DNA of 8,047 nt from NCBI GenBank assembly GCA_024763495.1, contig JANTFJ010000109.1, positions 1 through 8,047 on the forward strand, given 5' to 3'. Position 1 is the first letter of the stretch; the number at the start of each line of letters is the position of its first letter. Below, one piece after another: positions 1-5,420 of this stretch. Source of the stretch: Desulfobulbaceae bacterium (GTDB taxonomy: Bacteria > Desulfobacterota > Desulfobulbia > Desulfobulbales > SURF-16). Both the position numbers and the translations under genes were made by a program. The notes under the pieces were generated by a model, which was not told where the DNA came from, did no database searches, and worked only from the letters and a program-made list of their open reading frames with translations.

Positions 1-64
1 AATTTTCTTTAAATAGCGCTGCTATTCGTAGAAAATGACCGAAAAAATGGTCTCAATTCTCCAA

Positions 65-141
65 TTTTTCGCTACGGCTTCTATTCTCGGACAGCCTCCT
101 AGGGTTCGCACATATTAGGCGCTTACCCCATGAGTAGTTAC
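65..141 (+). repeat. GTGAGTAGTTAC-family dispersed repeat, copy 1 (interrupted)
   Basis: The core at 121-141 is GCTTACCCC-ATGAGTAGTTAC. The flanks resemble those of copy 2: a gctacgg motif near 71-77 and ggttcgca near 103-110. A 22-nt foreign-looking segment (80-101), matching an end of the inverted-repeat element at 4564-4638, lies between these flanks. It sits downstream of aroA. Confidence 0.65.
80..101 (-). mobile_element. solo end of the 75-bp inverted-repeat element
   Basis: This 22-nt stretch equals the reverse complement of 4562-4583 with one mismatch. No partner end is found in positions 1-79. It appears to interrupt the GTGAGTAGTTAC-family repeat copy 1. Confidence 0.55.
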
Positions 142-192
142 CCTCGATCATGATTTCCAACTCGGCCAGCATAATTTCCTTTAGCCGTAAAT

Positions 193-1467
193 TTACTGTT
201 TCCGGTAAAGCTTAGCAAATCGTTCCCAGAAATCTGGAAATGATTTGGCCACACAGTTCTCATTAATAATGACAATACCGGGTACGACCAGACCGGCTAC
301 GGCGAAAGACATGGCTATCCGATGATCTTTGTAGGTTTCAATTTTTGCACCTTGCAGTGCTTCCGGGCCAACTCCGTCAATAATAAGCTGATCTGATTTT
401 TCTTCCACCCGGACACCAAGCCTGGCAAGCTCTGTAGCCATGGCGTTCAAGCGGTCACATTCTTTTATCCGTAAATGGGCCACATTTTTAATTACCGTTC
501 TGCCATAGGCCATGGCAGCTACCACAGCCAGGGTAGGGGCGACATCCGGACAGTCACCCATGTCAACTTCAATACCCTTTAATTTTTCCGGCCCCTTGAT
601 TGTGATTCCCTCACCGCAAGTCACCCGGCATCCCATTTCCTTTAACATGGCAATCAGGGCGGTGTCACCCTGCATGGAGTTTTCGGGAACATTGGGGACT
701 GTTATTTTGCCGCCACTGACAGCGGCAGCCGCGAAGAAATACGAGGCACTGGAGGCATCTCCCTCGATTTGATAATTCTGTGGCCTATAAGAGCCTTGCT
801 CAATTTCGAAATAAGTCAAATCCCTGCCGGCTTTAACTTTACCGCCGAATGATGACATTACCGCCAGAGTCATATTAACATAGGGCCTGGAAGGAATCGC
901 TCCTTTAACCTGCAGCATTGCCTTTTTTTTAGCATAAGGCGCCACCAGCAGCAGGGAGGAAAGATATTGACTGCTCTTGCCTTCCGGCAGGATGGTTAAA
1001 CCGCCACTGAGACCATTTGCCCGGATTTCCAGGGGTGGGCATCCGGTTCCCTTGATACTTTTTATGTTGACTCCCCAGCCCTGCAAGGCATTTATCAACG
1101 GAGCTATGGGGCGTTCTTCCATCCTTTCTTCTCCGCCTATAACAAACAAACCTTTGCCCAGGGATGCAACCGAGGTCAAAAATCTGGTGGCAGTACCATT
1201 ATTACCCAGAAAAATTTCCTTGGCTGGTTTTTTTATTATTCCCCCCCTGCCCTTCACCATCCATTCGGTTATAGATGATTCAACTTCAATCCCCATGGCA
1301 CGCAGAGCCATGGCCGTAAAAGCCGTATCCTCACTGGCCAGAGGATTGATCAGGGTTGATTCTCCTGAAGCCAGGGCAGCGGCAATCAAGGCTCTCTGGG
1401 TAATGCTTTTTGAACCCGGAACGTCAATGGTGGCATCTATTTTTTGAAACGGAATAATTTCTTTCAT
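193..1467 (-). CDS. aroA: 3-phosphoshikimate 1-carboxyvinyltransferase (EPSP synthase)
   Basis: This enzyme transfers the enolpyruvyl group of phosphoenolpyruvate to shikimate-3-phosphate, the sixth step of the shikimate pathway, in the cytoplasm. The 424-residue length is normal for the family. Family motifs are visible throughout: SKSITQRAL at 19-27 (catalytic K20, with S21 and R25), LGNNGTATR at 87-95, RMEERP at 115-120, SSQYLSSLL at 165-173, D308 in the DVAPTLA segment, RIKECDRL at 333-340 (E336, R339), DHRIAMS at 381-387 and VAKSFP at 406-411 (K408). The ATG at 1467 is preferred because MKEIIPFQKIDATIDVPGSKS is a typical family N-terminus; the nearest Shine-Dalgarno-like AAGGAA lies rather far upstream, about 14 nt. 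It follows aroD-aroE on the same strand across a 290-bp repeat-filled gap, so it may have its own promoter. The PEP/glyphosate loop is atypical (N90, F96). Identification is secure. Confidence 0.97.
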   Translation of the reverse strand: MKEIIPFQKIDATIDVPGSKSITQRALIAAALASGESTLINPLASEDTAFTAMALRAMGIEVESSITEWMVKGRGGIIKKPAKEIFLGNNGTATRFLTSVASLGKGLFVIGGEERMEERPIAPLINALQGWGVNIKSIKGTGCPPLEIRANGLSGGLTILPEGKSSQYLSSLLLVAPYAKKKAMLQVKGAIPSRPYVNMTLAVMSSFGGKVKAGRDLTYFEIEQGSYRPQNYQIEGDASSASYFFAAAAVSGGKITVPNVPENSMQGDTALIAMLKEMGCRVTCGEGITIKGPEKLKGIEVDMGDCPDVAPTLAVVAAMAYGRTVIKNVAHLRIKECDRLNAMATELARLGVRVEEKSDQLIIDGVGPEALQGAKIETYKDHRIAMSFAVAGLVVPGIVIINENCVAKSFPDFWERFAKLYRKQ

Positions 1468-1500
1468 AATTTTATGATGTGTTCCTTTTTTTGATCATTT

Positions 1501-1550
1501 TCCGCTACGGATGGTAGCGAACTTAAGGTGCTTACCCCGTGAGTAGTTAC
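1501..1550 (+). repeat. GTGAGTAGTTAC-family dispersed repeat, copy 2
   Basis: The core at 1530-1550 is GCTTACCCC-GTGAGTAGTTAC. A perfect 6-bp hairpin, CGCTAC-ggatg-GTAGCG, precedes it. The core itself can form a small stem, CTTAC/GTGAG, with one G-T pair. It lies in the 5' leader region of aroA, antisense to that gene's transcription. Confidence 0.75.
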
Positions 1551-1601
1551 AAATTTTGTATAATAAATCAACCAATGAACCATTGAACGATGATAATGTC
1601 A

Positions 1602-1683
1602 CTGTAGGAGCCCAGCCCCCTGGGCGATCCATGCTACGAGCTTTGCTCCATGTTTTATTGCCCGGAGGGCTGGGCTCCTACAG
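1602..1683. repeat. BIME-like pair of inverted REP elements
   Basis: Two 24-nt arms (1602-1625 and 1660-1683) are inverted copies that match at 22 of 24 positions and flank a 34-nt linker. Each arm alone looks like a REP unit. The left one has a GTAG foot (1604-1607), then GCCCAG-CCCC-CTGGGC, a perfect 6-bp stem with a 4-nt loop, then GA. The right one, read on the minus strand, has GTAG and the same stem with one mismatch. A GTAG tetranucleotide at the foot of a hairpin is the hallmark of REP sequences handled by RAYT (TnpA-REP) transposases. The linker holds a further small hairpin, GAGC-TTT-GCTC. The element sits between aroE and aroA and may affect read-through or mRNA stability. Confidence 0.75.
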
Positions 1684-1718
1684 GGAGTCAGGTTTTCCCG
1701 GGTTGAGGGCAATACCCG

Positions 1719-1742
1719 CTTTAGGCGCTTAAGCTCCTAAAG
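1719..1742 (-). repeat. near-perfect palindrome just downstream of aroE
   Basis: The minus strand reads CTTTAGG, A, GCTTAAGC, G, CCTAAAG: a 7-bp outer stem, one A-G mismatch and a self-complementary GCTTAAGC centre. It begins 16 nt past the aroE stop codon. No U-tract follows, so it is not a canonical intrinsic terminator. It could act as a 3' stabilising hairpin or as part of the adjacent 40-nt repeat unit. Confidence 0.5.
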
Positions 1743-1774
1743 ATTCTAAATCCACTTCTACTTTTGTGGGTTAG
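1735..1774 (-). repeat. 40-nt dispersed repeat, copy A, spanning the aroE stop codon
   Basis: Read on the minus strand, this stretch matches plus-strand 5379-5418 at 37 of 40 positions. It includes the last codons of aroE and its TAG stop. The second copy is in a non-coding gap, so the similarity is a DNA repeat and not conserved protein sequence. Confidence 0.8.
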
Positions 1775-2585
1775 TCAACTCTGCCATTAATTTTTGTTTC
1801 ATTACAGGAAGAGGCGCCCCCCTTTCCGTCCAAAGTTCAAACTGGGCCACGCCTTGATAAAGCAGCATGGCCAGCCCGTTAATTGTTTGACAGCCGGCAT
1901 CTTTTGCTTGACGGAGCAATCTGGTTTCCAGGGGTGAATAAACAATATCCATGACTACCGGAAAATCAGCCAGCTTCTTCTCGGCAACCAGAGAAAAATC
2001 GGTATCAGGAGCCATGCCCACTGATGTTGCATTGACCAGACCGTCAGCAGTCAGAGCGCCGATATCAGCCAGGGGATGCCAGTCACAGTTCAGGCCGGCA
2101 GCCAGTTTTTCACCCGGCTTTTTTGTCCGGGAGGACAGGATAACTTTTGCCCCGGCCTCCAGCAGGCCAAAGCCTATTGCCCGGGCTGCGCCGCCAGCCC
2201 CCAGCAGTAAAATTTCTTTGCCTGTCAAGTCCAGATATTCACCCAGGGCCCGGTTGGCCCCAAGCCAATCCGTATTAAAGCCCTTGATTCGAGATTTATC
2301 ATCAATCAGCAAGGTATTAACCGCGCCTATTTTTAAGGCCAGTGGATCAATTTCATCCAGCAGCGGTATTACCGCCTGTTTGTGAGGAATGGTTACGCTG
2401 ACACCCCTGACATGCAGGGCCTTAAAGCCGATCAGGGCTCCAGCCACATCCTGCACAGGAAATGGCACATAAACAGAGTTCAACCCAAGTTCAGCAAAGG
2501 CGGCATTATGCATTGTCGGACTCAGGCTGTGACCAACCGGATCACCCATTATACCATGAAGAATTGTTTTGCCGTTAATTTCCAT
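1758..2585 (-). CDS. aroE: shikimate dehydrogenase (NADP+)
   Basis: This enzyme reduces 3-dehydroshikimate to shikimate with NADPH. The 275 residues show the substrate domain first: GHSLSPTMHN at 18-27 (S20 and S22 bind shikimate), GVSVTIPHK at 61-69 with catalytic K69, and GFNTDWLG at 102-109 with catalytic D106. The Rossmann domain follows, with GAGGAARA at 129-136, a basic NADP-type SSRTKK at 151-156, NATSVGM at 185-191 and a C-terminal NGLAMLLYQG containing Q244. The reading frame stays open 27 codons upstream, to 2666, but the family-like N-terminus begins at the ATG at 2585, with GGAAA about 8 nt upstream. This start overlaps the end of aroD by 11 bp, so translation is probably coupled. 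The last few codons (T-N-P-Q-K-stop) lie inside a 40-nt repeat found again at 5379-5418, so the natural C-terminus may have been replaced. Identification is secure. Confidence 0.97.
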   Translation of the reverse strand: MEINGKTILHGIMGDPVGHSLSPTMHNAAFAELGLNSVYVPFPVQDVAGALIGFKALHVRGVSVTIPHKQAVIPLLDEIDPLALKIGAVNTLLIDDKSRIKGFNTDWLGANRALGEYLDLTGKEILLLGAGGAARAIGFGLLEAGAKVILSSRTKKPGEKLAAGLNCDWHPLADIGALTADGLVNATSVGMAPDTDFSLVAEKKLADFPVVMDIVYSPLETRLLRQAKDAGCQTINGLAMLLYQGVAQFELWTERGAPLPVMKQKLMAELTNPQK

Positions 2586-3258
2586 TAATAATTTCCAAAA
2601 CATGACGCATAGTGTTAATATCAAACTGTCCGGGAGCAGTGTTTGCCGCCGCATCAGGGGCGGCATAGGTCATGTATCCCCCCAGAGACAAGGTCGCCAG
2701 TCGGCTTATTTTTCCGGCTTTGCCCATGCAGAAGGCGCAGAGTGGAAAATTTTTTTCCCGGGCATTGAGTTGAAGTTGCAAGACCCGCAGGACATCAGTA
2801 AAGTCATGGGCCATGGTTACTATTTTACCGATATGAGCACCTGACTCATATTGCCTGGTCAGGATTTCAGCAAGTTCCCGCTCAGGTGGTGTCCGGGTGA
2901 AATTATGCCAGGAAACAAGGGAAAGGCATTTGTTGTTGCGGGCCTGGTCAATCAAATGTTGTCGCTGTTTATCGTCGGTGCGCAGTTCAATATCAATATA
3001 GGAGGAACCGGCCTCAGCGGCCTGTTCCAGCAGTTTAAGCCGTTGGCTCTCCGGCCCTTTAAAAAAACCACCTTCCCATTCGGGCCGGTTAGTAAAAAGC
3101 AGAGGAGTTGTTGTCTCGGCTAGAAAAGGCTCAATCTGCGGTCTGTTAATGGGGTCAAGACGAATTTCCATGACATCAGCCAGCCCGGCAGCCCGGCGGG
3201 CTGATGTCAAGGCGGAATCCATATCGGCCTTGCCGATTGACACACATATTTTGCTCAT
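2575..3258 (-). CDS. aroD: 3-dehydroquinate dehydratase, type I
   Basis: A class I (Schiff-base) dehydroquinase that converts 3-dehydroquinate to 3-dehydroshikimate. The 227 residues fit the short bacterial form. Visible active-site features are EIRLD at 31-35 (E31 and R33 bind substrate), SWHNF at 116-120 with general base H118, KIVTMA at 145-150 with Schiff-base lysine K145, SRLATLSLGG at 185-194 with R186, and APGQ at 208-211 with Q211. The TIM-barrel alternation is intact and no disruption is seen. It is the first gene of the minus-strand aro block and overlaps aroE by 11 bp. The start at 3258 has only a weak Shine-Dalgarno (TGAG, about 6 nt away), but MSKICVSIG is the expected first beta strand. 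The step before shikimate reduction is thus translated together with that reduction. Confidence 0.96.
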   Translation of the reverse strand: MSKICVSIGKADMDSALTSARRAAGLADVMEIRLDPINRPQIEPFLAETTTPLLFTNRPEWEGGFFKGPESQRLKLLEQAAEAGSSYIDIELRTDDKQRQHLIDQARNNKCLSLVSWHNFTRTPPERELAEILTRQYESGAHIGKIVTMAHDFTDVLRVLQLQLNAREKNFPLCAFCMGKAGKISRLATLSLGGYMTYAAPDAAANTAPGQFDINTMRHVLEIINGN

Positions 3259-3737
3259 ATATATCTCATTAAAAATTGTAACTGCTCACAGGGCAGCAGA
3301 TCTTTAGGCAATTAATCCGGCTTACGTATAACTAATACACTGCGCCGTCCTGATTTTAAAAATCTCCGGCACCCTGCAAACAGTTACAGCATAGTGTGGT
3401 TTGGGTAGCTTTTTGTCCTGCGTGCGCTCCAACCCTCTGACATACCGATTTATTATCGCAGGGCGTGAAACACATACATGGCGCCGTCCCTGAATTCCTT
3501 ACAGTTATGGGGTTGTCGCCGCCAGGGTGTATTTTATTGAGCGCTGTCATTTTCTTAACCTTGCTGAATAGTTACAGTAATAATTGCAATAAATCTATTC
3601 TACCAGTGATTTATTGTCAACAAGGGAGAAAAGAGTTATGGCAAAATCGTAAGCGTTAACCAGTGCCTCAGGGCTCGCTCAAAAATAACTTCACATTCTG
3701 AGGTGCTGGTGAACACTTACGAAATCAGGATAAACAT
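3259..3737. other. 479-bp divergent intergenic region between aroD and thpR
   Basis: No convincing gene is seen here. The region must carry the promoters for aroD (leftward) and thpR (rightward), but no clear -35/-10 pair could be chosen. It contains degenerate direct repeats: ATACAYKGCGCCGTCC at 3335-3350 and 3475-3490, each followed by a TGA and, further on, a TTACAG-like motif. Next to thpR lies a 76-bp hairpin with 25-nt arms (3647-3722). Short open frames on both strands in 3356-3659 overlap these repeats and have no family resemblance. Confidence 0.6.
3647..3722. repeat. large inverted repeat upstream of thpR
   Basis: Arms 3647-3671 and 3698-3722 are complementary at 21 of 25 positions, around a 26-nt loop. 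The arms begin TCGTAAG and include ACCAG and CCTCAG blocks. The left loop edge carries AGGGCTC-N6-AAATAACTTC (3670-3692), which recurs with identical spacing at 5301-5323. The structure ends about 5 nt before the thpR ribosome-binding site, so it may fold in the thpR leader or be a non-autonomous mobile element. Confidence 0.65.
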
Positions 3738-4298
3738 ATGAGTAGATTATTTATCGCTCTTGACCTGCCGGAGCAGATAAAAAATGAAATTAAACGTATT
3801 TGTTTCGGGCTGCCAGGGGTCCGTTGGGTTGCAATCGACCAGCTCCATTTAACCATGCGTTTCATCGGAGAAGTTGACGACTCAATGTTTTATAATATTC
3901 GAGCTGGACTTTCCAGGGTTAAGTTTCCTGAATTAACCTTGACCCTGAAAGGTTGCGGTTTTTTTCCGCCCCGGAAAAAGCCCAGGGTTCTCTGGATAGG
4001 AATTTCCGTAAATGATGAAATTTTCCAGTTACGCCATAAAATAGAAAAAATAGTCAGAGAAACAGGCCTGGAACCCGAAAGGCGAAAATTTTCGCCTCAC
4101 ATTACCCTGGCTCGTCTCCAGTCACCATCCCTGAAAAAAGTGCAAAATTTTCTGGCTGCCAACAGCATGTACCGCAGTCAGCCATTTATTGTTGATCATT
4201 TTTCTCTTTATTCAAGTTTTCTGACGCCCAGGGGGGCAATCCACACTCTGGAAGCGGATTATTTCTGTGACGATTTCACAAATTATCATATACCCTGA
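3738..4298 (+). CDS. thpR: RNA 2',3'-cyclic phosphodiesterase (2H family)
   Basis: A LigT-type 2H phosphoesterase that opens 2',3'-cyclic phosphate ends of RNA and, in some members, ligates tRNA halves in vitro. At 186 residues it has the usual length. The two signature HxTx motifs are intact, HLTM at 37-40 and HITL at 121-124; their histidines form the catalytic centre. The N-terminus, MSRLFIALDLP, is the typical first beta strand. FSPHITLARL and the segment GCGFFPPRKKPRVLWIG at 72-88 are also characteristic. The ATG at 3738 has an AGGA ribosome-binding site about 7 nt upstream. It stands alone, divergent from aroD and separated by 377 bp from the next gene, so its genomic context says little about its substrate. 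The C-terminal extension, YFCDDFTNYHIP, is not conserved in any way I recognise. Confidence 0.95.
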   Translation: MSRLFIALDLPEQIKNEIKRICFGLPGVRWVAIDQLHLTMRFIGEVDDSMFYNIRAGLSRVKFPELTLTLKGCGFFPPRKKPRVLWIGISVNDEIFQLRHKIEKIVRETGLEPERRKFSPHITLARLQSPSLKKVQNFLAANSMYRSQPFIVDHFSLYSSFLTPRGAIHTLEADYFCDDFTNYHIP

Positions 4299-4328
4299 GA
4301 CTGATCTCCTGAGTCTACACAGCTGAGA

Positions 4329-4376
4329 TTTGCATAAACGCAATCAAAAATAGACAGAAGGTTGCATTTACGCAAA
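4329..4376 (+). promoter_or_regulatory. candidate tandem activator-binding sites (UAS)
   Basis: Two 14-bp imperfect palindromes, TTGCATAAACGCAA (4330-4343) and TTGCATTTACGCAA (4362-4375), are spaced 32 bp apart start to start, close to three helical turns. They lie about 90-135 bp upstream of the sigma-54 candidate, the usual distance for enhancer-binding proteins. Because the two sites are also inverted copies of each other (13 of 15 positions), the same stretch could instead form a hairpin serving as a weak thpR terminator. A TTTTT run follows at about 4383. Confidence 0.5.
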
Positions 4377-4463
4377 GTGAGTTTTTGGTATGTTGCCGGC
4401 CATATTTTAGTTATCCTTCTGATAATTAAACATTTTTTTAAATATTCTTCTGAATAAATTGAA

Positions 4464-4480
4464 TTGGCATCAAACATGCT
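4464..4480 (+). promoter_or_regulatory. candidate sigma-54 (-24/-12) promoter
   Basis: TTGGCATCAAACATGCT matches the sigma-54 pattern TTGGCAC-N5-TTGCW. The -24 GG is at 4466-4467 and the -12 GC at 4478-4479, exactly 11 nt apart first-to-first as required for RpoN. Deviations are T for C at the end of the -24 box and A for T at the start of the -12 box. Its orientation and position fit transcription of the NifX-like gene at 4676. Confidence 0.55.
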
Positions 4481-4487
4481 AAATAAA

Positions 4488-4542
4488 CAGTTACATATAC
4501 AGTAGTTAGCAAAATTATGGCGCTTACCCAGTGAGTAGTTAC
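4488..4542 (+). repeat. GTGAGTAGTTAC-family dispersed repeat, copy 3
   Basis: The core at 4522-4542 is GCTTACCCA-GTGAGTAGTTAC. The upstream flank, CAGTTACATATACAG followed by TAGTTAGCAAAATTA, aligns with copy 4. It lies just downstream of the candidate sigma-54 promoter, so it would be part of the transcribed leader of the NifX-like gene. Confidence 0.75.
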
Positions 4543-4563
4543 GAAAAATGTATAGCCTGTGTA

Positions 4564-4638
4564 GGAGGTTGTCCGAGAATAGACATTTTTTTAAAATAAC
4601 ACAGAGTTGGGGAGAAAGGACATTCTCGGACAGCCTCC
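4564..4638. mobile_element. 75-bp MITE-like element with 17-bp terminal inverted repeats
   Basis: The left end, GGAGGTTGTCCGAGAAT (4564-4580), and the right end, ATTCTCGGACAGCCTCC (4622-4638), are inverted copies with a single mismatch around a 41-nt non-coding interior. It has no coding capacity and no evident target-site duplication. One more end of the same type lies alone at 80-101, matching the left end at 21 of 22 positions. The size and structure fit a non-autonomous transposon-derived element, though it might also be a simple hairpin in the leader of the downstream gene. Confidence 0.65.
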
Positions 4639-4675
4639 CAGCAGATTTTTCGTGCAGTATAGACCGGGAAGAAAT

Positions 4676-5128
4676 ATGAAAAATAACAGAATAAAAATTG
4701 CTGTGGCGATCTTTGGCAGCCGTATTTCACCCCGTTTCGACTGTGCTCCTTCAATGCTTATTGCTGAAAGAGACCGCGACAGGATTATCAAAAGGCGTGA
4801 AATCCATACCGAAGGCTTGACAGCCCTGGAACGGATCAAAAGACTGAGGCAATTACAGATAAAGGTTTTAATCTGTGGCGGCATAGATAAACATTCAGTT
4901 CAGATGATTGAAGCCCTTGATATTATGATATATTCCTGGATTACTGGCGAGTATGAAGATGGTTTGACCTGTTTTCTGAACGGAAAGCTGGCATCCGGTA
5001 ATATTATGGGGCCCGGAGGAATTTCCAGGGGCAGGTGGCGGTTTAGACGCTGGCGCCAAAATTTAAAAAGAGGAGGTGCAAGATGCCGGATCGTGACGGA
5101 AGAGGACCAAGATGGTTACAGGGGTTAG
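4676..5128 (+). CDS. NifX/NifB-family metal-cluster-binding protein (first copy)
   Basis: The 150 residues show the dinitrogenase iron-molybdenum cofactor fold (PF02579 type): KIAVAIFG at 7-14, SRISPRFDCAP at 15-25 (the typical xxSPRFDxAP signature), KVLICGGIDKHSVQMIEA at 63-80, and a TGEYEDGLTCFLNGKL helix at 90-105. The tail (112-150) is basic and Gly/Arg-rich. Relatives bind or carry metal-sulfur clusters; the Desulfovibrio orange protein is one example. The open frame extends upstream to 4607, but that part runs through the inverted-repeat element. The ATG at 4676, with GGGAAG 6 nt before it, gives the family N-terminus. It sits downstream of a sigma-54-like promoter and its 3' end overlaps the next small gene by 46 bp. 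C23 and C67 are visible possible ligands; which ligands it really uses cannot be told. Confidence 0.85.
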   Translation: MKNNRIKIAVAIFGSRISPRFDCAPSMLIAERDRDRIIKRREIHTEGLTALERIKRLRQLQIKVLICGGIDKHSVQMIEALDIMIYSWITGEYEDGLTCFLNGKLASGNIMGPGGISRGRWRFRRWRQNLKRGGARCRIVTEEDQDGYRG

Positions 5129-5271
5129 GATTTGGGAGAAATAAACCGGTCGCTAAAATGCAGCGGCGCAGGTTGCGGAACAGGCGCAGATTATTTAATT
5201 CACCAGAATGTGGTTTTGCTGAAAGGAGAACCGGACAGAAGCAAAAAAATATGGAATTCAGGGGTAGATAG
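5083..5271 (+). CDS. small basic protein, N-terminus resembling DUF5320
   Basis: The 62 residues begin MPDRDGRGP, like the MPxxDGxGP start of the small DUF5320 proteins commonly encoded beside NifX-like and ferredoxin-ATPase genes. The rest is strongly basic (MQRRRLRNRRR at 26-36) and lacks the C-terminal coiled coil many relatives have, so homology is tentative. The case for a real gene rests on a nearly perfect ribosome-binding site, AGGAGGTG (5071-5078), 4 nt before the ATG, inside the end of the preceding gene. The 46-bp overlap in a different frame implies translational coupling. Function is unknown. Alternatively, it is the decayed remnant of a longer protein. Confidence 0.6.
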   Translation: MPDRDGRGPRWLQGLGFGRNKPVAKMQRRRLRNRRRLFNSPECGFAERRTGQKQKNMEFRGR

Positions 5272-5300
5272 TTATTTTTCAGAGCCTTAGGGGCTGTTTT

Positions 5301-5323
5301 AGGGCTCATCCGGAAATAACTTC
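5301..5323 (+). repeat. second copy of the AGGGCTC-N6-AAATAACTTC motif
   Basis: This matches 3670-3692 at 18 of 23 positions, with the two conserved blocks at identical spacing. The inverted arms that surround the first copy are not evident here. The match suggests a degraded member of the same dispersed family. Confidence 0.5.
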
Positions 5324-5378
5324 GCAGTATAAATGTCCACATTCAGCTTATCTTATTGAGTAAGGACAACAATTTATC

Positions 5379-5418
5379 CTAACCCACAAAAGTGGAAATG
5401 GACTTAGAATCTTTAGGA
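5379..5418 (+). repeat. 40-nt dispersed repeat, copy B, intergenic
   Basis: This is the non-coding partner of the copy at 1735-1774 (minus strand), matching at 37 of 40 positions. The shared segments include CTAACCCACAAAAGT and TTAGAATCTTTAGGA. Copy B ends next to the large imperfect hairpin at 5421-5509, and copy A runs directly into the palindrome at 1719-1742. In both places the repeat is therefore followed by a hairpin, but the two hairpins differ in sequence. Confidence 0.8.
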
Positions 5419-5420
5419 TA

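Larger units (their letters stand above)
4299..4675. other. 377-bp intergenic regulatory region upstream of the NifX-like gene
   Basis: No gene is seen. From left to right it holds the paired TTGC-N6-GCAA sites (4329-4376), an AT-rich tract, a sigma-54-like promoter (4464-4480), a GTGAGTAGTTAC-family repeat (4488-4542) and a 75-bp inverted-repeat element (4564-4638). The ribosome-binding site for the gene at 4676 comes last. If transcription starts about 12 nt past the -12 element, the leader would be near 185 nt and would include both repeats. Confidence 0.6.

Noticed and set aside
53..172. A 39-codon minus-strand frame after aroA with an AAAGGAA site before its ATG
   Set aside because: Most of it is translated repeat copy 1 and the solo mobile-element end. 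No family resemblance; the ribosome-binding-site match may be chance, though a remnant of a disrupted downstream gene cannot be excluded.
1602..1683. Intrinsic terminator for aroE
   Set aside because: The hairpin is strong, but there is no U-tract on the minus strand after it, and its GTAG-footed two-unit structure is better explained as a REP/BIME pair.
3380..3400. Possible T-box or other amino-acid riboswitch before aroD (minus-strand CAGGGTGCCGG)
   Set aside because: The T-box antiterminator core AGGGTGGNACCGCG is not present, and no specifier loop or terminator was found.
3356..3550. A 64-codon Cys-containing minus-strand frame upstream of aroD
   Set aside because: It overlaps the degenerate direct repeats, has no convincing ribosome-binding site and no recognisable domain. 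The cysteines are not in a regular pattern.
3465..3659. A 64-codon plus-strand frame with one hydrophobic stretch upstream of thpR
   Set aside because: It runs opposite to the other short frame over the same repeats, ends in the hairpin arm and has no family resemblance. Not supported as a small membrane protein.
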